From Varroa destructor (taxonomy: Eukaryota; Arthropoda; Arachnida; Mesostigmata; Varroidae), in NCBI RefSeq assembly GCF_002443255.2, contig NW_019211456.1:434001-498000 (forward strand): a stretch of 64,000 bases of DNA, written 5' to 3'. A program made the position numbers and the translations under genes. Position 1 is the first letter of the stretch. Each line of letters begins with the position of its first letter. Below, in pieces: positions 25,202 to 37,419 of the stretch. Under the pieces are notes generated by a model. That model was not told where the DNA came from. It saw only the letters and a list, made by a program, of their open reading frames with translations, and ran no database searches.

Positions 25202-27487
25202 ATAAATAATTTCTGTCCCATTTTTAAGATTGCAGACTTATCCAAAAACCGTAAAGAATATTTGGAATGTACAGCACTTTTTCCTAGGAAATGCTATGGT
25301 CTTGTTGACAGAGCTCGTTAATTTTTTTATGTCATTTCGCAAATTAAATCTGTTATCTAAGCAAACAGTTCGTGATTTTCATATAGAGGCGAAGCACTTG
25401 TGAATCGTTTCTCTTCGTCCTGCAGAGAGAACGCTGGTTGCAGTGGGTAACGCTAGGTCATGAAGGGTTGTTTACAGGAGCAAGCTCGGTCTTAGTTAGT
25501 GCCAGAAAATTAGAATTACGACAATGCGAATCTTAATTGCTCTAGTCACTTATAGGTATTCCTACTGCATTGCGTAACAAATTGAAGGCTTGTATATACA
25601 AAGCATCTCAAAAATGTATAGACAGATTAAGTTATTATACCCCCCGTTTTAATTCACGTGTAATTTATTTAATAAGTAATATTTAAATTCCAGTAGCATC
25701 TGCATATCATATATATATATATGTATATATATATTGTCCAACACTGCATGTTCAAAATTATTATCATCCTAGTAAATGTATATGATGTTGCTGTGTAACA
25801 TGGGGAATTAGAGTTCCCTGTTAGTGCAATTAGGCTGATTAATTGTACCATTTAATCTGAACGTACTTTTATCCGAATTCACCGAATAATCTTCTCCAAA
25901 AGGCGATACATCTTGTTAACATTTTTCAAGCACCACTCGTGAAATTTTTCTTTTCATTCCAGATCATTTTCATTAGTAGTACATATTATTGTTGAAATGT
26001 AGCTTTTTCATTTATAACGTCTTATGGATACGATAGAAATTTGACGTGCTGATGCCAAGCTCACAAATTATTACATATCTACGAAATGGGCTAGTACATC
26101 TTCCCAATACTTTTTCTCGAACGGTAGAGCTCGTTAATTTTCTTGATCTTTCAAAACGTTGTCTCCATCCGCTTCGAGCTTATTTTGTATTCAATTAATT
26201 GTACCTGGATCTATTTGAAACTTTTTACGATACTGTTTTTGAGCTTTCACCGTATCCTCATCCTTACAACAAGATTTTAAATAAATTATCATTGTTCGAA
26301 AGTTAAGCGTACTCCACTCATTATTTTTTATTTGTGATAAATAATTATATAAGCAATGAAACGTCTAAAATGTATACATAAATTATAGGCATCTCAGCGA
26401 CAGGATAAAAATGTAGGCCATGATATGCTTGAATAAATTATTAGTCGTGATTTCTAATACTTCTAGCCGGCACCATCAACTTTAAGACAGCTAAGTTGAC
26501 TTAGTATCGTGCGATACATATAGTTCGAAACTTGCTCGAAGAATCGTTTGCACATCGAAAAATTATTTCATAGGTTTCAATATTATCATTAACATATCCG
26601 AAAGTTAGCGACAATATCTTGGTTCTGGTATTAAGCACAATAGGATAGATTTTATGCTACGATAAAACGAATTTTCGATAAATGTTATGTATGGTTAAGA
26701 TTGCTAAAGAGATACATACAAAGTGGTAAAGTTATATTTTGATTGGAGCGTTTGTAGCACAATGGTACAAGATGTGTTTGATATATGAAAAACGAACATG
26801 AAATGGTGTTAGTATTGGAACCCGAATCCATAGTACGTGCACAGCACGTTTCAAATCCATGGGGCATTATAATCATCACAAACTTTGTCCTTATTTGTCA
26901 TAAATAAGAGGAAATACTCAAAAAATAATATTTCTAAAAAGGTAAATAGGTCGATTTAATGCCTAATTAAACATATAAAGTACTACCCTCCTACTAGGAT
27001 AGGAGCGTATTTCATATACATTTTGATAAAATGTAAGTAAAGGAAGTTAATATTTTTTATAATATCGGGAACCCGGAGGACGGTTTAGGGCGCATGCGAG
27101 GCTTCTGGGCTGCCTAATCGCTAAGTGATATTTTTGTCAAAATTAAGATAATGTACTGAACATCAAGCTAACATTATTCTCTAGTACCATAGGAAGTTTT
27201 TTAACGAAAAAAAATCGATTCATTCTAGTTTTGTTGCTAAAATGACCGCTTGACGTCGGTGGCGCAAAGAGTCAACACAAACCCCTTCTTCAAACCAGCT
27301 AACTGACGTCAAACCTTATCCCTCACGTTCCACGGCGAGATTTTTCTTAGATTCTTCAGTAGCGTGAATGATTTCACAAATACGACCGGGAAACATGGAA
27401 AAAAAATCGAAGAAAAATCGTCGAAGGCAACTAGCAGATATAATAAAGAATTGTTAATTTTTTGGGTTGTGTAAGTACTCCGCTTAC
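25202..27487. other. Intergenic, no gene recognised
   Basis: Very AT-rich. It contains a TA-rich microsatellite at about 25709-25735. No coding exon with acceptable splice sites and recognisable content was found. Confidence 0.5.
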
Positions 27488-27659
27488 TGGACACTGATCT
27501 TTTATGTATAAGTTGATAGAACTTGTAGTCGCTTTGATTGGTACGTATGGTGTTTGTAAATTACTGATAGCACTGTTAAAGTCCGTGCAGTTGTAATCCT
27601 CCGCGAAGAATGCCATGGAATTCTTGGACGCTACCCAGCAGAGGTTAAACTTAGGAACG
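27488..27659 (-). CDS. Orphan internal exon candidate
   Basis: A 172-nt open block on the minus strand lies between a good acceptor (ACACACTTGCAG) and a good donor (GTAAGC). Read with a phase-2 start, it encodes 57 residues, VPKFNLCWVASK to DQCP, with three cysteines and a normal amino-acid mix. I could not find partner exons: the next downstream acceptor-flanked block (27304-27465) leads to a stop in the required frame. It may belong to a gene whose other exons are short or diverged, or to a decayed gene. No family is recognised. Confidence 0.3.
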
Positions 27660-28311
27660 CTGCAAGTGTGTGGTTTTGAAAATGCCTACGACATGTTACT
27701 TCAAGTTATCAGACTGCAAAGAATTAATTATTAAACGCAACGGCGCCGGCTTTGGGATGCAAGGAGGCGAGAGCCATATTGCTAGCTCCGATGCCTTTAA
27801 ATCGTTTTTGAAACGGTCCTTTTCGTCTTCGCCTCCAAAGAAAGTCTTTTGTTTATAACCAATAAACCAGCGAACTCAAGAGGTTTAAAACAACTGCTAG
27901 CAAAGCGCTTCGACGACAAACAGAAGTTAATGAATGCTCTCATTACGTACTTTACTGCAAATAGCTGCCAATAATGTTCAAGATATTAGTAGCTCTGATG
28001 ATACTTGCGTGAAGACCAATCATGCGTAGTGTGCCGTTATCCCAAACTGTATGATAAAAGCTGCTATATATGCAAGTTTTCGTGAGGAAAAATTTTTACT
28101 CTCAAAACTATCTAATTGACAAAAAACCTTCCTTGTACGACACACTGTCAAATCTCGATCTGTAGATAAAGCTAAATATCATTGTTTGCAGACCGTTTGC
28201 GCCCCTCAAAGTATGAGAGTACTGGATCGACTGCTACTATATTAGATGAAACAAATTTTCCATTTTCCTTGAAATCTCCGAAATGTCAGTTACCGGGTTT
28301 TGCAGTCCAAA

Positions 28312-28314
<3 letters not shown>

Positions 28315-28357
<43 letters not shown>
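28315..28357. repeat. (TA)n microsatellite
   Basis: Uninterrupted TA dinucleotide repeat of about 21 units in AT-rich intergenic DNA. Its length is likely to be polymorphic. Confidence 0.95.
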
Positions 28358-28360
<3 letters not shown>

Positions 28361-29550
28361 CCGTCAGAATTAGTATTGAATAAAATAAGTTATTTTTTAT
28401 AATCTTAGTTGCTAGAAATGCGTTGAGCGGAGAAAAGATACACAAAGACAAGAAAATGTTTGTTTTAGTTAATTTAAATATTTGCAAATATTATACATAT
28501 CATAAAAGCTTTTTGAAATCCCTGCAAGCCTTATCGAAAAAAAGTTCCTTATCGAAAGCAGCGTAAGCAGCGTTTACCATTAGAGTATTGGCTGTAATAA
28601 TGTATGTGTAATCTTCTCCTAACATTTTATTCGTTATTATGACGTAAATTTTGCCATCTTCATATCATTCTATATTTTGATCCCGTGTACACCCTTAGAC
28701 TGATTAACAATTTATAGTATTCATATTATAGCAAATCTTGTCCACCTTGCACGAGATCTAGTATATTAAATATATATTTGGTAAATTGAATGCTGAAATG
28801 AGCAAGTCTTGTAAATCTCATGCAAGAAATAAACACCTACATTTCTCCCTGTTTTGCACTTGTACTTTTTTCTGTGCAATGAACTCCTATTTGTGTAAAT
28901 GGAGGTGTTAAATAATTCAATTTTCATTGCAAATCTTAGTGCCTATAGGAGGCTTTGTGTGATTTTGATTTTGCAGGATGTTGCCACCGGAGAGTCCATG
29001 GGATGTGCGCGCCCGGTTTTGTACTGAGCATCCTCCACGCGGTTCCTCTGGCTTGTCTCCGTTTCAAGGAGACATCTGCCCCGTCCTCATCAAGGTTCTC
29101 TGTAGCTCATATTCTTTGTGTCACTCGCGTTGGCATCTTCAGTGGGCTTCAGGTTATGTTTTTCGCTTCTGTGTTTTCCGCGTCGTCCTTCACTTTAAGA
29201 AGATCCCTTGTCAACTTACGATTTGCATACGAACCCTTCACTGTGGAGGTTTTTTGTTGACAAAATATACAGATTGCAAACGCTTTGCACTGATCAGGTA
29301 TATTTTGTTGCTTATTTTGTGTTATCCTTTATTGTTTTGAATATCAAGACTGATTTTGTTGTTGATCAAAAAAAATATACAGATATATACTTTACAAACG
29401 AGTACAGTTGTTTCATAGTGAAAACTACCTGATATGACTGCTAGTGTTTGCTTCTTCAAAGGAAAGAAATTTTCCAGCAGCATTCACAATAACAATTGCA
29501 AAAAAGATATTATGTGAATTCTTTTCTGGCCACGGAAATAAATAAGCGGA
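28358..29550. other. Intergenic region with a GC-richer block at 28975-29240
   Basis: The left part is AT-rich. The block at 28975-29240 is clearly more GC-rich than its surroundings and is open in two plus-strand frames, with an acceptor-like TTTTGCAG at its left edge. No product is recognised and the minus strand also reads with only two stops, so it could be a decayed coding or transposon sequence. The right end should hold the CCDC174 3' UTR; a minus-strand AATAAA lies at 29328-29333. Confidence 0.4.
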
Positions 29551-32500
29551 TCACTTGACATTCGACCATGGTAGGATATGTCTTCCCGAATCGCATTCAT
29601 TTTCATTTTTTTGTACGAACTGCATGACAGGCCACAGTAGTTCGCTTCGAGGTGCAGGTTTTATATTGAAGGATTCTGCCTTTAAATATAAAATGAATTG
29701 TGCCGAAACTGATCTTGCGTGTATTCTACGATAGATTCCTCATTACCTTGAGAAATTCATCAAGGTCTACTTTGGTAGGTTCTCTTTGCTGTTTATGAAT
29801 TTCTGCAATCCCTGAAGAACTACCGCTTATCCTGACCGGCCCGTTTGCCTGAGTTTGTTGTCTAGCTTCGCTGTAGATCATGGGAGGCGCAAATTCTGGT
29901 ATTCTTTCTTGGCGGCAGCTTTCTATGTAATCCTCGTAACCAAATCTATTTCGTTTCCTTCCTGTTGACAGTCCTGAAAGATCATAATCTTAATCTAGTT
30001 ATCAGAGTTAATAATATTAAAACTAACGTGTAGGGTAAGCTATGTATCAATGGAGGTTTCTATCACTGGCTAGCAATTCATAGGTTACAAGAGCGTTCTG
30101 CAGGTTTTCGATATATATGAGCATCTAAATACTTCATCAGCCTTTATATTGCTAACAAATATAAATGAGAATTAATTATTATTTCCAAAAACAAAAAAGC
30201 CATAGGATCTTTTTGCAGAAATTGCCAATGCTTATCCGTTTGTTTTTTCACATATTTTTAAAGCATTATCGCTTGCCGTTGTACGAGGGTTAAACAGTGG
30301 TAAAACGAGTCTGACGGTAAGCTAGAGCTGTTACATCAGTGCTTCCCTATCTTGGCTTTAAGGTGCTTACTTTTTAATATATAATATCATACCTCGACAC
30401 TTACTGATCGGAACCCCGTGAAGCTCTTTGCCTTCGTCCCACGGACGCACGGGTGCGGGTGAAGCTGTGGAGGTAGCTGCAAGCGATGGTTGACGACGTT
30501 CATCCTAAAATATAAATCGTCAATTAAGTAACGTTGGAATATGTCACCGTCAATATTCCTTTACTGGTGGAGCTATCAAGATTTCCGATGTTCTACCTTG
30601 TTTGATTGAAGGAAGTCAAATAATGAAACAACAAACAAGATACGCGAGCACGTAAAAATGTGCTAGCCAGAACTTCCGACATTATGACACGCACAAGTTG
30701 CGCACGTAAATTCAATTATACTATGTCCTTCTCGTTTAACTTAAAGCAGCTTCTCTACCCTATTACATAGCTACCTCTACGAGCTGAGGTAGTTAACGAT
30801 CTTTTTTCCAAATTGGTACTTATTTTAGAGCTAGCCATTCGGCCCACAAGCAAAGCCAACCATATAGAATGCTGTATTTTTCATAAATATGGCAATAAAA
30901 AGAATAACTGTATATATATAGAAACCAATAACTATGTCCTTCATTCGTAATAGCAAACTAACGCAGCGTGAATATACTGATGAAGGACCTGTACTGAAAA
31001 ATACATCTAAAAAATGACGAGTAAAATGCACAAGTCTATGATGTGGCTAATAATTATATACCTATAAATAAAAACATGCTCATTTATTAATGCAGGTATT
31101 ATCGTAAAGCGTAACGATTTCCTGTCAGGGAACATATAGAGTGAGTACTCGTTTCTATTTGTAAAACATCGTTTATAGGGCCTTCGGTCTTTCACATCTT
31201 CACATCTTGATTTATACATTTTAACAGTTGATTGATTTGATAGTTTGCTAATGGCCTTATGTGAAATAGTGTTACTAGGCACACCATCATCTTCTAAATA
31301 CACGTTTAAGCTATTTCAACGATTCGATTTCAAGGCTTGGATGTCATCTACTAAATTAGACTTATCAATAAAATGTATTCATTTAAAACAGCTAAAATGC
31401 TAAACTAATAAATCATTTCATCAAGTTTCTTGCCTTTAAATATAAAATTTTTGTAATGTAAAGATGAAAACGTTTCCGTATTTTTCAGAACGAGTGGTGC
31501 AAATGATTTCATCATTGTTATTATAATCTAATACAAATTAGGCTTAATATAATATCAAATAAGACATCAGAATAATATGTGCAAATTTTAAAAAAATATT
31601 ACGCATGTATGTACCGAACTGTTGCCTACTGTTGCACAGGGCATATTTTTACGTTTAAGAAAGGCGTGTTCGCCTTGAGTATGCAGTAAAGAATATGCGG
31701 AAAAAAGCTTACCTTCGCGCCGATGATTTCAGCCTTAGCACCGGTAATGATATCCGGCTCGTCCAAGTCGCCCGGAGGTAATCCCTTTAAAATGTCACAA
31801 TCAAAGATCATGAAACGAACTTCAGGTTAATTTGGACATTGCAGCTTGATTAAGCTTATTTGTAGATTTATTATTATTTGTAGATAGCTCTACTATTAGT
31901 GGTAGCAGGCTAACGTTATTACTCTCGTAAATCAATATTTATTAAGATGTATTATTTTTAGTTTGGTTAGAGCCACGTCCTATCGGATATTCCGCAAACA
32001 ATAATTCCTATGAGAACATGTTCGATATAGGACTTATGTATCTTTATGAAGGCTATCTATTCATAAGTGAGTTTTCGTTCAAATTTTATCTTTCTGGTAA
32101 CGGTGTCTTAAAATAAGTAACTCCATATATCCAGATTCACTTCGATTTAGAACTCTCCTCTTTCCTAGAACTAAAACACCTTTTCTGGTGATTTTCATCT
32201 TTAGAAAAACCTGCATATGTAACACAAATACCAATTCTTGTGGCCATTGATTGTGTAGATACGCTGGCTCCTTCAAACGCAGTCCGTACTCACGTTATCC
32301 ATGGTCACCAATTATATTTTTGATACTGCGTAGCATTATTTCAGATATCATATTTAAAGAAAATATTATACTTTTCAATCAAAACTGTGCCAATTTTGCG
32401 TACTTTTACATATTGTATTGGATACACAACTGTCCTATTAAGCAAGTTTTCGAGATATTTAAGGAAAAAAAGTTTAGCAAAACATGAGAAAAGTATATCT

Positions 32501-35500
32501 CAAAACCCAACGCATTTGCAAAGCTAACCCTGCTACCTCAGCACGAACAGGAAATTCAAATTGCAATGTTCAAGCTAGTAGATCCTCTAAGTGAGTCTCA
32601 CGAGCGTGAAGAATGATCATTAGACATATGTATTCTCATTTACTGCTATTTAAGCCAGAAAAACTACCCAAAATACACTTTCTAGCCGGTTTGATCAGTG
32701 CTGTCGGACGGAGGTTTTTTTATTTGATACTTCTTTTCCCGCTTTATTACCTATTAATGGTCAGCATTTAATTTTTACTTTAAATACAGTAGAGCAGAAT
32801 AGAGCTTTCTAACCGTATACAACACATCTTGACTATTAACCAGGCATAAACAAATACTGCAAGAACTTACGTTTCAAAGTAACCTAAAGTTTTTACAAAA
32901 CAAACTATACAGCAGGTTTCTACCACCTCTATATCGAAAAATCGCTAACCTACACTATGTAGGTCCCTGATAGTGAACGAGTCCGTCGAATTTGCTGAAT
33001 GGTATTACTTATCTTAGTCCACTCTTAATAAAATCGCACAATATGAAATTTGTTCACCCATCTACGTTTGGTTAGTCAAAATAGTTGTGTAATACTTTCT
33101 AATTTAATTTACTCTTTAGAAACCTAGCTAAGTAGCATCTAGTTGATCAACCTAGTGCTATCTTTTGCAAGAACGTAACTTAAAGCACAATACCTTTCTC
33201 TCTCGTATTCTATTAAGTCGCTGTTGAAGAATAGCTTGCTTTCTTTTTTTCACTTCCTGCGCAGCTTTCTGATTCTGTATTGATTCCTCACGTAATCCAT
33301 CAAGTATCTTTAGTTGCTCAGAACGCTCTGCCTCGTTACGCGAAAACTCGAAATGGACCTTTAAAGAAAAATAAATGTAAATATTGTCCCAGAGCGATAA
33401 ACAAATGTTTTTCGGCATTAGATTGAAGCATCTAAATGTGCAATAACTAAGGCCAATCTAAAATAGGCCGGGACAGGTCAGTAGCTATCTTGAACCCATC
33501 TTGGTCTGACATGGGTTGCCTTTAATGCAAAATTTAAATGAAAACTTACTTTGAATTTCAGTTTGAATTAATGGTCAGGCTCATAAAAAAACACTTGCGG
33601 CTGCAGCTTTTCTTACCTGACCATGTTCGCGCACTTCATTAAAGAGTACATCTCGGTAATGTATACGTTCCTTTGCAGCGTTTTCTTGTTCCACCTGGGC
33701 CCATTGACGCAACCTTTTTTCTTTTTCGAGGTCTTCAACGGCATTCATAGGTTTTGATATTTTAATGCCAGCTTCACTATCAACACCTTCGCCGGTTGGC
33801 ACCGGTAGTGGAATGCTTCCGATGGCCTGCCAATTTAGTCATAATGTTATAATTCATTCAGATATAAGTCTGTACTGGGAGCAAAATACGATACAGTGTC
33901 CCTCTATACACACATTAATTTACACATGTATATACAGGTATTTATTAAGTAGCCAATAAATTGGACTACATTCGACCGTGTTTGTATATAATGTAAGTTT
34001 CCTAATGGCTAACCTCATTCGAATGACTTTTCTCAAGGCTTTTCCTTAAACGTTCATCTTCACGTAAAAAAATGGTAAGCTCCGTCTTCAAGCATTTTCG
34101 AGTTCGTCCGAGCGAATCCGTAAACGTTGTCCTGTAATCATTAGATTGATGGAGAATAACGTCAGTTTTTGGTTGTCGCCTCATGTGTTTCTAATGTTCT
34201 GTTTGCTGGTACTTAAACGTCTTGTTCCGTTAGAAAACTCGTCTGTTACTCTGCGATTATATACCGTCGCAGTTTTCTCGTGATTAAAAAAAATTTACCT
34301 TGAACAGATATCTCTGTTTACGGGAAACAGTATTTTCGACTAATGCTCTGTTTTAACTTTCTTCTAGTGTCAAAAAGGTTTAGAAAAAAATTAACACTAG
34401 CTGCAGCCGTGGGCGCAATGGTAAGCTATAGAAAAAATTCCAGTCATGTTTTTATAACATGGATCTTTACCTAAGGAAAACAACTGAATAATACGTCTGC
34501 ATTGGCAATACGTATAATGTCAACCGCGCACTAACGCACCATTCATCATCGTCGTCGCCGGAACTGTCGGCGTCATCTGAATCCCGTACCGCCTCTTTTC
34601 GGCCCTTTTCAAGTTGATGTTGATTCGACGCCTCTAGAATATTCAATCTTACTTTGGCTCCGAAATCAACAAGTGTAGCATCGTCGTTTTGTTCGCCTGC
34701 ATATAAGGACCAAGGATCAACGATCGCAGAAGACTTCATTGCCTCGTACCTGTGCGCCTTTTCCTCTAAGCGGCGCCTGCCGGAACACGCAGATAAAGCA
34801 TTGTACTAACGCATTGTATACTTATTGTAGTAAAACGATATATAGCTAATACAGAAATTAGGCAGCTAATTTTTAGAAAAAAAATGGAATCGCTCTCAAC
34901 AGTGCCGTAAAACGAAGTAGAATAAAGCAAAGGTTTTGTTATAAGGGATAACTTAATTCCATTGTTTTTCCTGTCCTCACCGGAAATCTGCCTTCACAAA
35001 TTTGACAAAAGCGACATTTAAACTTCAAAATATCTCGAAGCAGATTATTTTAGTGCCCGTTATTTTAAATGACAACATTACCGAGATCGGAAAGCGTAAC
35101 TCACAAAACCAAGGTCAAAGTTATGAAGCTCAGAAAAAGAGGGACGCTCGCTTCTAACGATTTTTTTAATTTCGATAAAAAACATTGCGAATTTTTCAAG
35201 TCGTTCGTGTACTTTGGACTGGTCGTGACGTCAACAGACAATTCGTTCGCAGATTATGTCGCAGAGAGGCTTCAAAAAGTGACGCTAGTTGCAAGTATTA
35301 TCGAAAAGCCGCAGAAGTTTTCTTTCATAATTGCGGTTAAATTATTTGTTTTAAGTATCGCAACGAGCGTCTCATACGGAATACCAATAATCTAAATAAG
35401 AAACTAATCCTCCAATATCTTACAGGACTGAATAAAATCAAGGAAGCGCTCTTAAGGTTGGTTCTGGGACTGCGTTCGTCAATCTAAAATCGCTCAGTGT

Positions 35501-37419
35501 ACCTAATGACAAAAACTTCGCCGTTTCCGTGGAACTTTATAAATAATTCTCTAATCCTTTTTCCCAAGTGCTAGCTTATCACGCCTTTACTGCAATATAT
35601 GCACAGAAAGCGCTAGAAATAAATCCCGCATTCTATAGGATCCCTGTAGTGACCATGGAGAAGCGGACGCGCTCAAACACTCAACGAATTAAGAGATATT
35701 CAATAATCAGATTTGTTGCCCATAGGTTTCGTCACTTGGTGTGCATGACGCAAAAGTTACACGGCGCGCGTGGTACCTATGTTGTCAATACCATGCCGAT
35801 AAATGTATGAAATTCGACCTTTTAAGCTCAAATATCCTATTTTTGATATATATATATATTACATCCACAGATATAACTGACAGACTTCGTTTAAGATAAA
35901 GAACAAATTAAAAATATCACTTGCCTTGATTCCCTCAGCGCATTCTCTTCCTCGCTGTCGATATCATCTTCTAGGGGTGGAGGATCAGTAATTTTTGTCT
36001 TGCTCTTCTTCTCCTTCGGAACTCGCTGTTCTACGCGAAACCCCCCTTTACGAACTGTATTCTCCGATATCTTACATCATAATAACATGGTTGGAATGAC
36101 TATTGTACTTAAATGACCAAATAAATCCATGCCGATATTTCACATATCCCTAATGACAGATACTAAATGCTGTGCCGTTTATTATTAATCGTCACTTATG
36201 CTCCTGAAATTTTGGCTTGTATACATTTTTACACTGTCTAGTGAATGGAATATTTTTTCATAGCCTTCAAAGTTAACTCCATGCGGTACACAATAAAAGA
36301 GAACCTAACAGTTCAGGGTTCGAACCAATGGTAGGTTGGATAAAATATCTCAACTAAAATCTATATTTTTTTTTTAAAAGGAAATGAGATGCCTGCGAAA
36401 AACTATCCCGATAGAGAGTCGTGTCTCACTTGTCCGTTGCTCGCTGAAAAAACTGTTTCTAATTGATCTTGCTTTTTACGGTCTTGTCCTCAGAAATAAT
36501 TTCATTATTTAGAAATGACCTCTACTTCTAGCAAATTCTAGCTTTAAATTTTTTTTCGTCCTTTTAGCACAACTCTGTAGTTACATCTTAGATGTGCGTG
36601 AAATTACGGATGTCAATGAAGACTCAATATAATGATTCGTTTATAATACATGAATTCATGCGCCTTAACAGCTTTGAAACACGATTCGTCTAATAATATG
36701 GCCGTAATTAAAGACTATAAGACTGAACAAATGTATTGCATATTGACGTAACGACTCTTTTTTCTCGTAAAACAACACGTTCTAACGGGGCTCAAATACA
36801 CAGCTCCAGCGAACAGATTAATAGTAAAAACATATTTATTTTAATTAAAAGGATTAATATTAAAAAGGAAAAACCTATAATAAAGTAATTTATGTGGCTC
36901 CTCACTTGAGTTATTTGACTCTTCGTCGCAAGCGAAAAGGGGACCACAGAAACAAAATAGTGTCCAGAATTTCAGTTATATAATACACCCAACCAGACCT
37001 TTTCAGCATTTTGGCGACTTTTCGCCTCAGCTTGGTTTCGCTTACGCAAAAGTTCAGCCTTCAAGTCGATAATCTGTAAACCAAAAAAAAAAGAATGATT
37101 TCTTGTCTACCAAATGTAAATCCATAAAGTATTTAATTCAGTATTCCATAACGTTCATCGTCTGACCTTCACTACAGATCCCGAGTTTCTAGACAACGTA
37201 ATATCGTCAGACCCATCAATAAGGTTGTCAATTCGAGTTTACCTATACGAAAAAATACGATCACCGTATAAACAAAGTAATGAACTTTAATTAAATATAT
37301 TCGTACATGGAATATCGATATGCGTCTCTTTACTTTTGATAAAATAAAAAAAAATGATGAACACAAATTCAGAGTTTTTAAAGACGACTTACCGCAGACG
37401 AACCGGAACCCAAGCTCAT
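29551..37419 (-). CDS. CCDC174: Coiled-coil protein CCDC174 homologue (11 exons)
   Basis: CCDC174 is a conserved nuclear protein reported to associate with the exon-junction complex/spliceosome; in humans it is linked to neurodevelopmental disease. Minus-strand coding exons: 37393-37419, 36999-37073, 35925-36070, 34540-34776, 34014-34131, 33617-33826, 33194-33358, 31713-31784, 30405-30504, 29747-29973 and 29551-29619, about 481 residues (human 467). Family blocks seen in order: IIDLKAELLRKR, RLEEKAHRYEAM, LVDFGAK, an acidic run ending in EW, then TDSLGRTRKCLKTEL, HYRDVLFNEVREHGQ, FSRNEAERSEQLKILDGLREES, RPWDEGKE and PEFAPPMIYSEARQQ. Phases agree throughout. The donor at 35924 is GC (AAG|GCAAGT), a GC-AG intron. 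The junction between exons 2 and 3 is ambiguous: donor at 36998 with acceptor at 36071, or donor at 36988 with acceptor at 36055; both keep frame. The intron from 34777 to 35924 contains a dead reverse-transcriptase fragment. Confidence 0.93.
35069..35810 (+). mobile_element. Decayed non-LTR retrotransposon fragment (end of RT domain)
   Basis: Plus-strand frames, interrupted by stops, show the pattern after the RT catalytic site: a YFGLVVTS block like the YLG motif, a spaced region, LFVLSIATSVSYGIPI like the LF..I.P.L.YG motif, and then ALLRLVLGLRSS like the RxxLGLP region of R1/Jockey-type elements. It lies antisense inside a CCDC174 intron. No 5' end, endonuclease or poly(A) tail is identified. 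The assignment is from motif spacing only. Confidence 0.4.

Noticed and set aside
36308..36340. tRNA-like GGTTCGAACC box
   Set aside because: The palindromic decamer is present but no cloverleaf can be drawn and no A box lies at the right distance.
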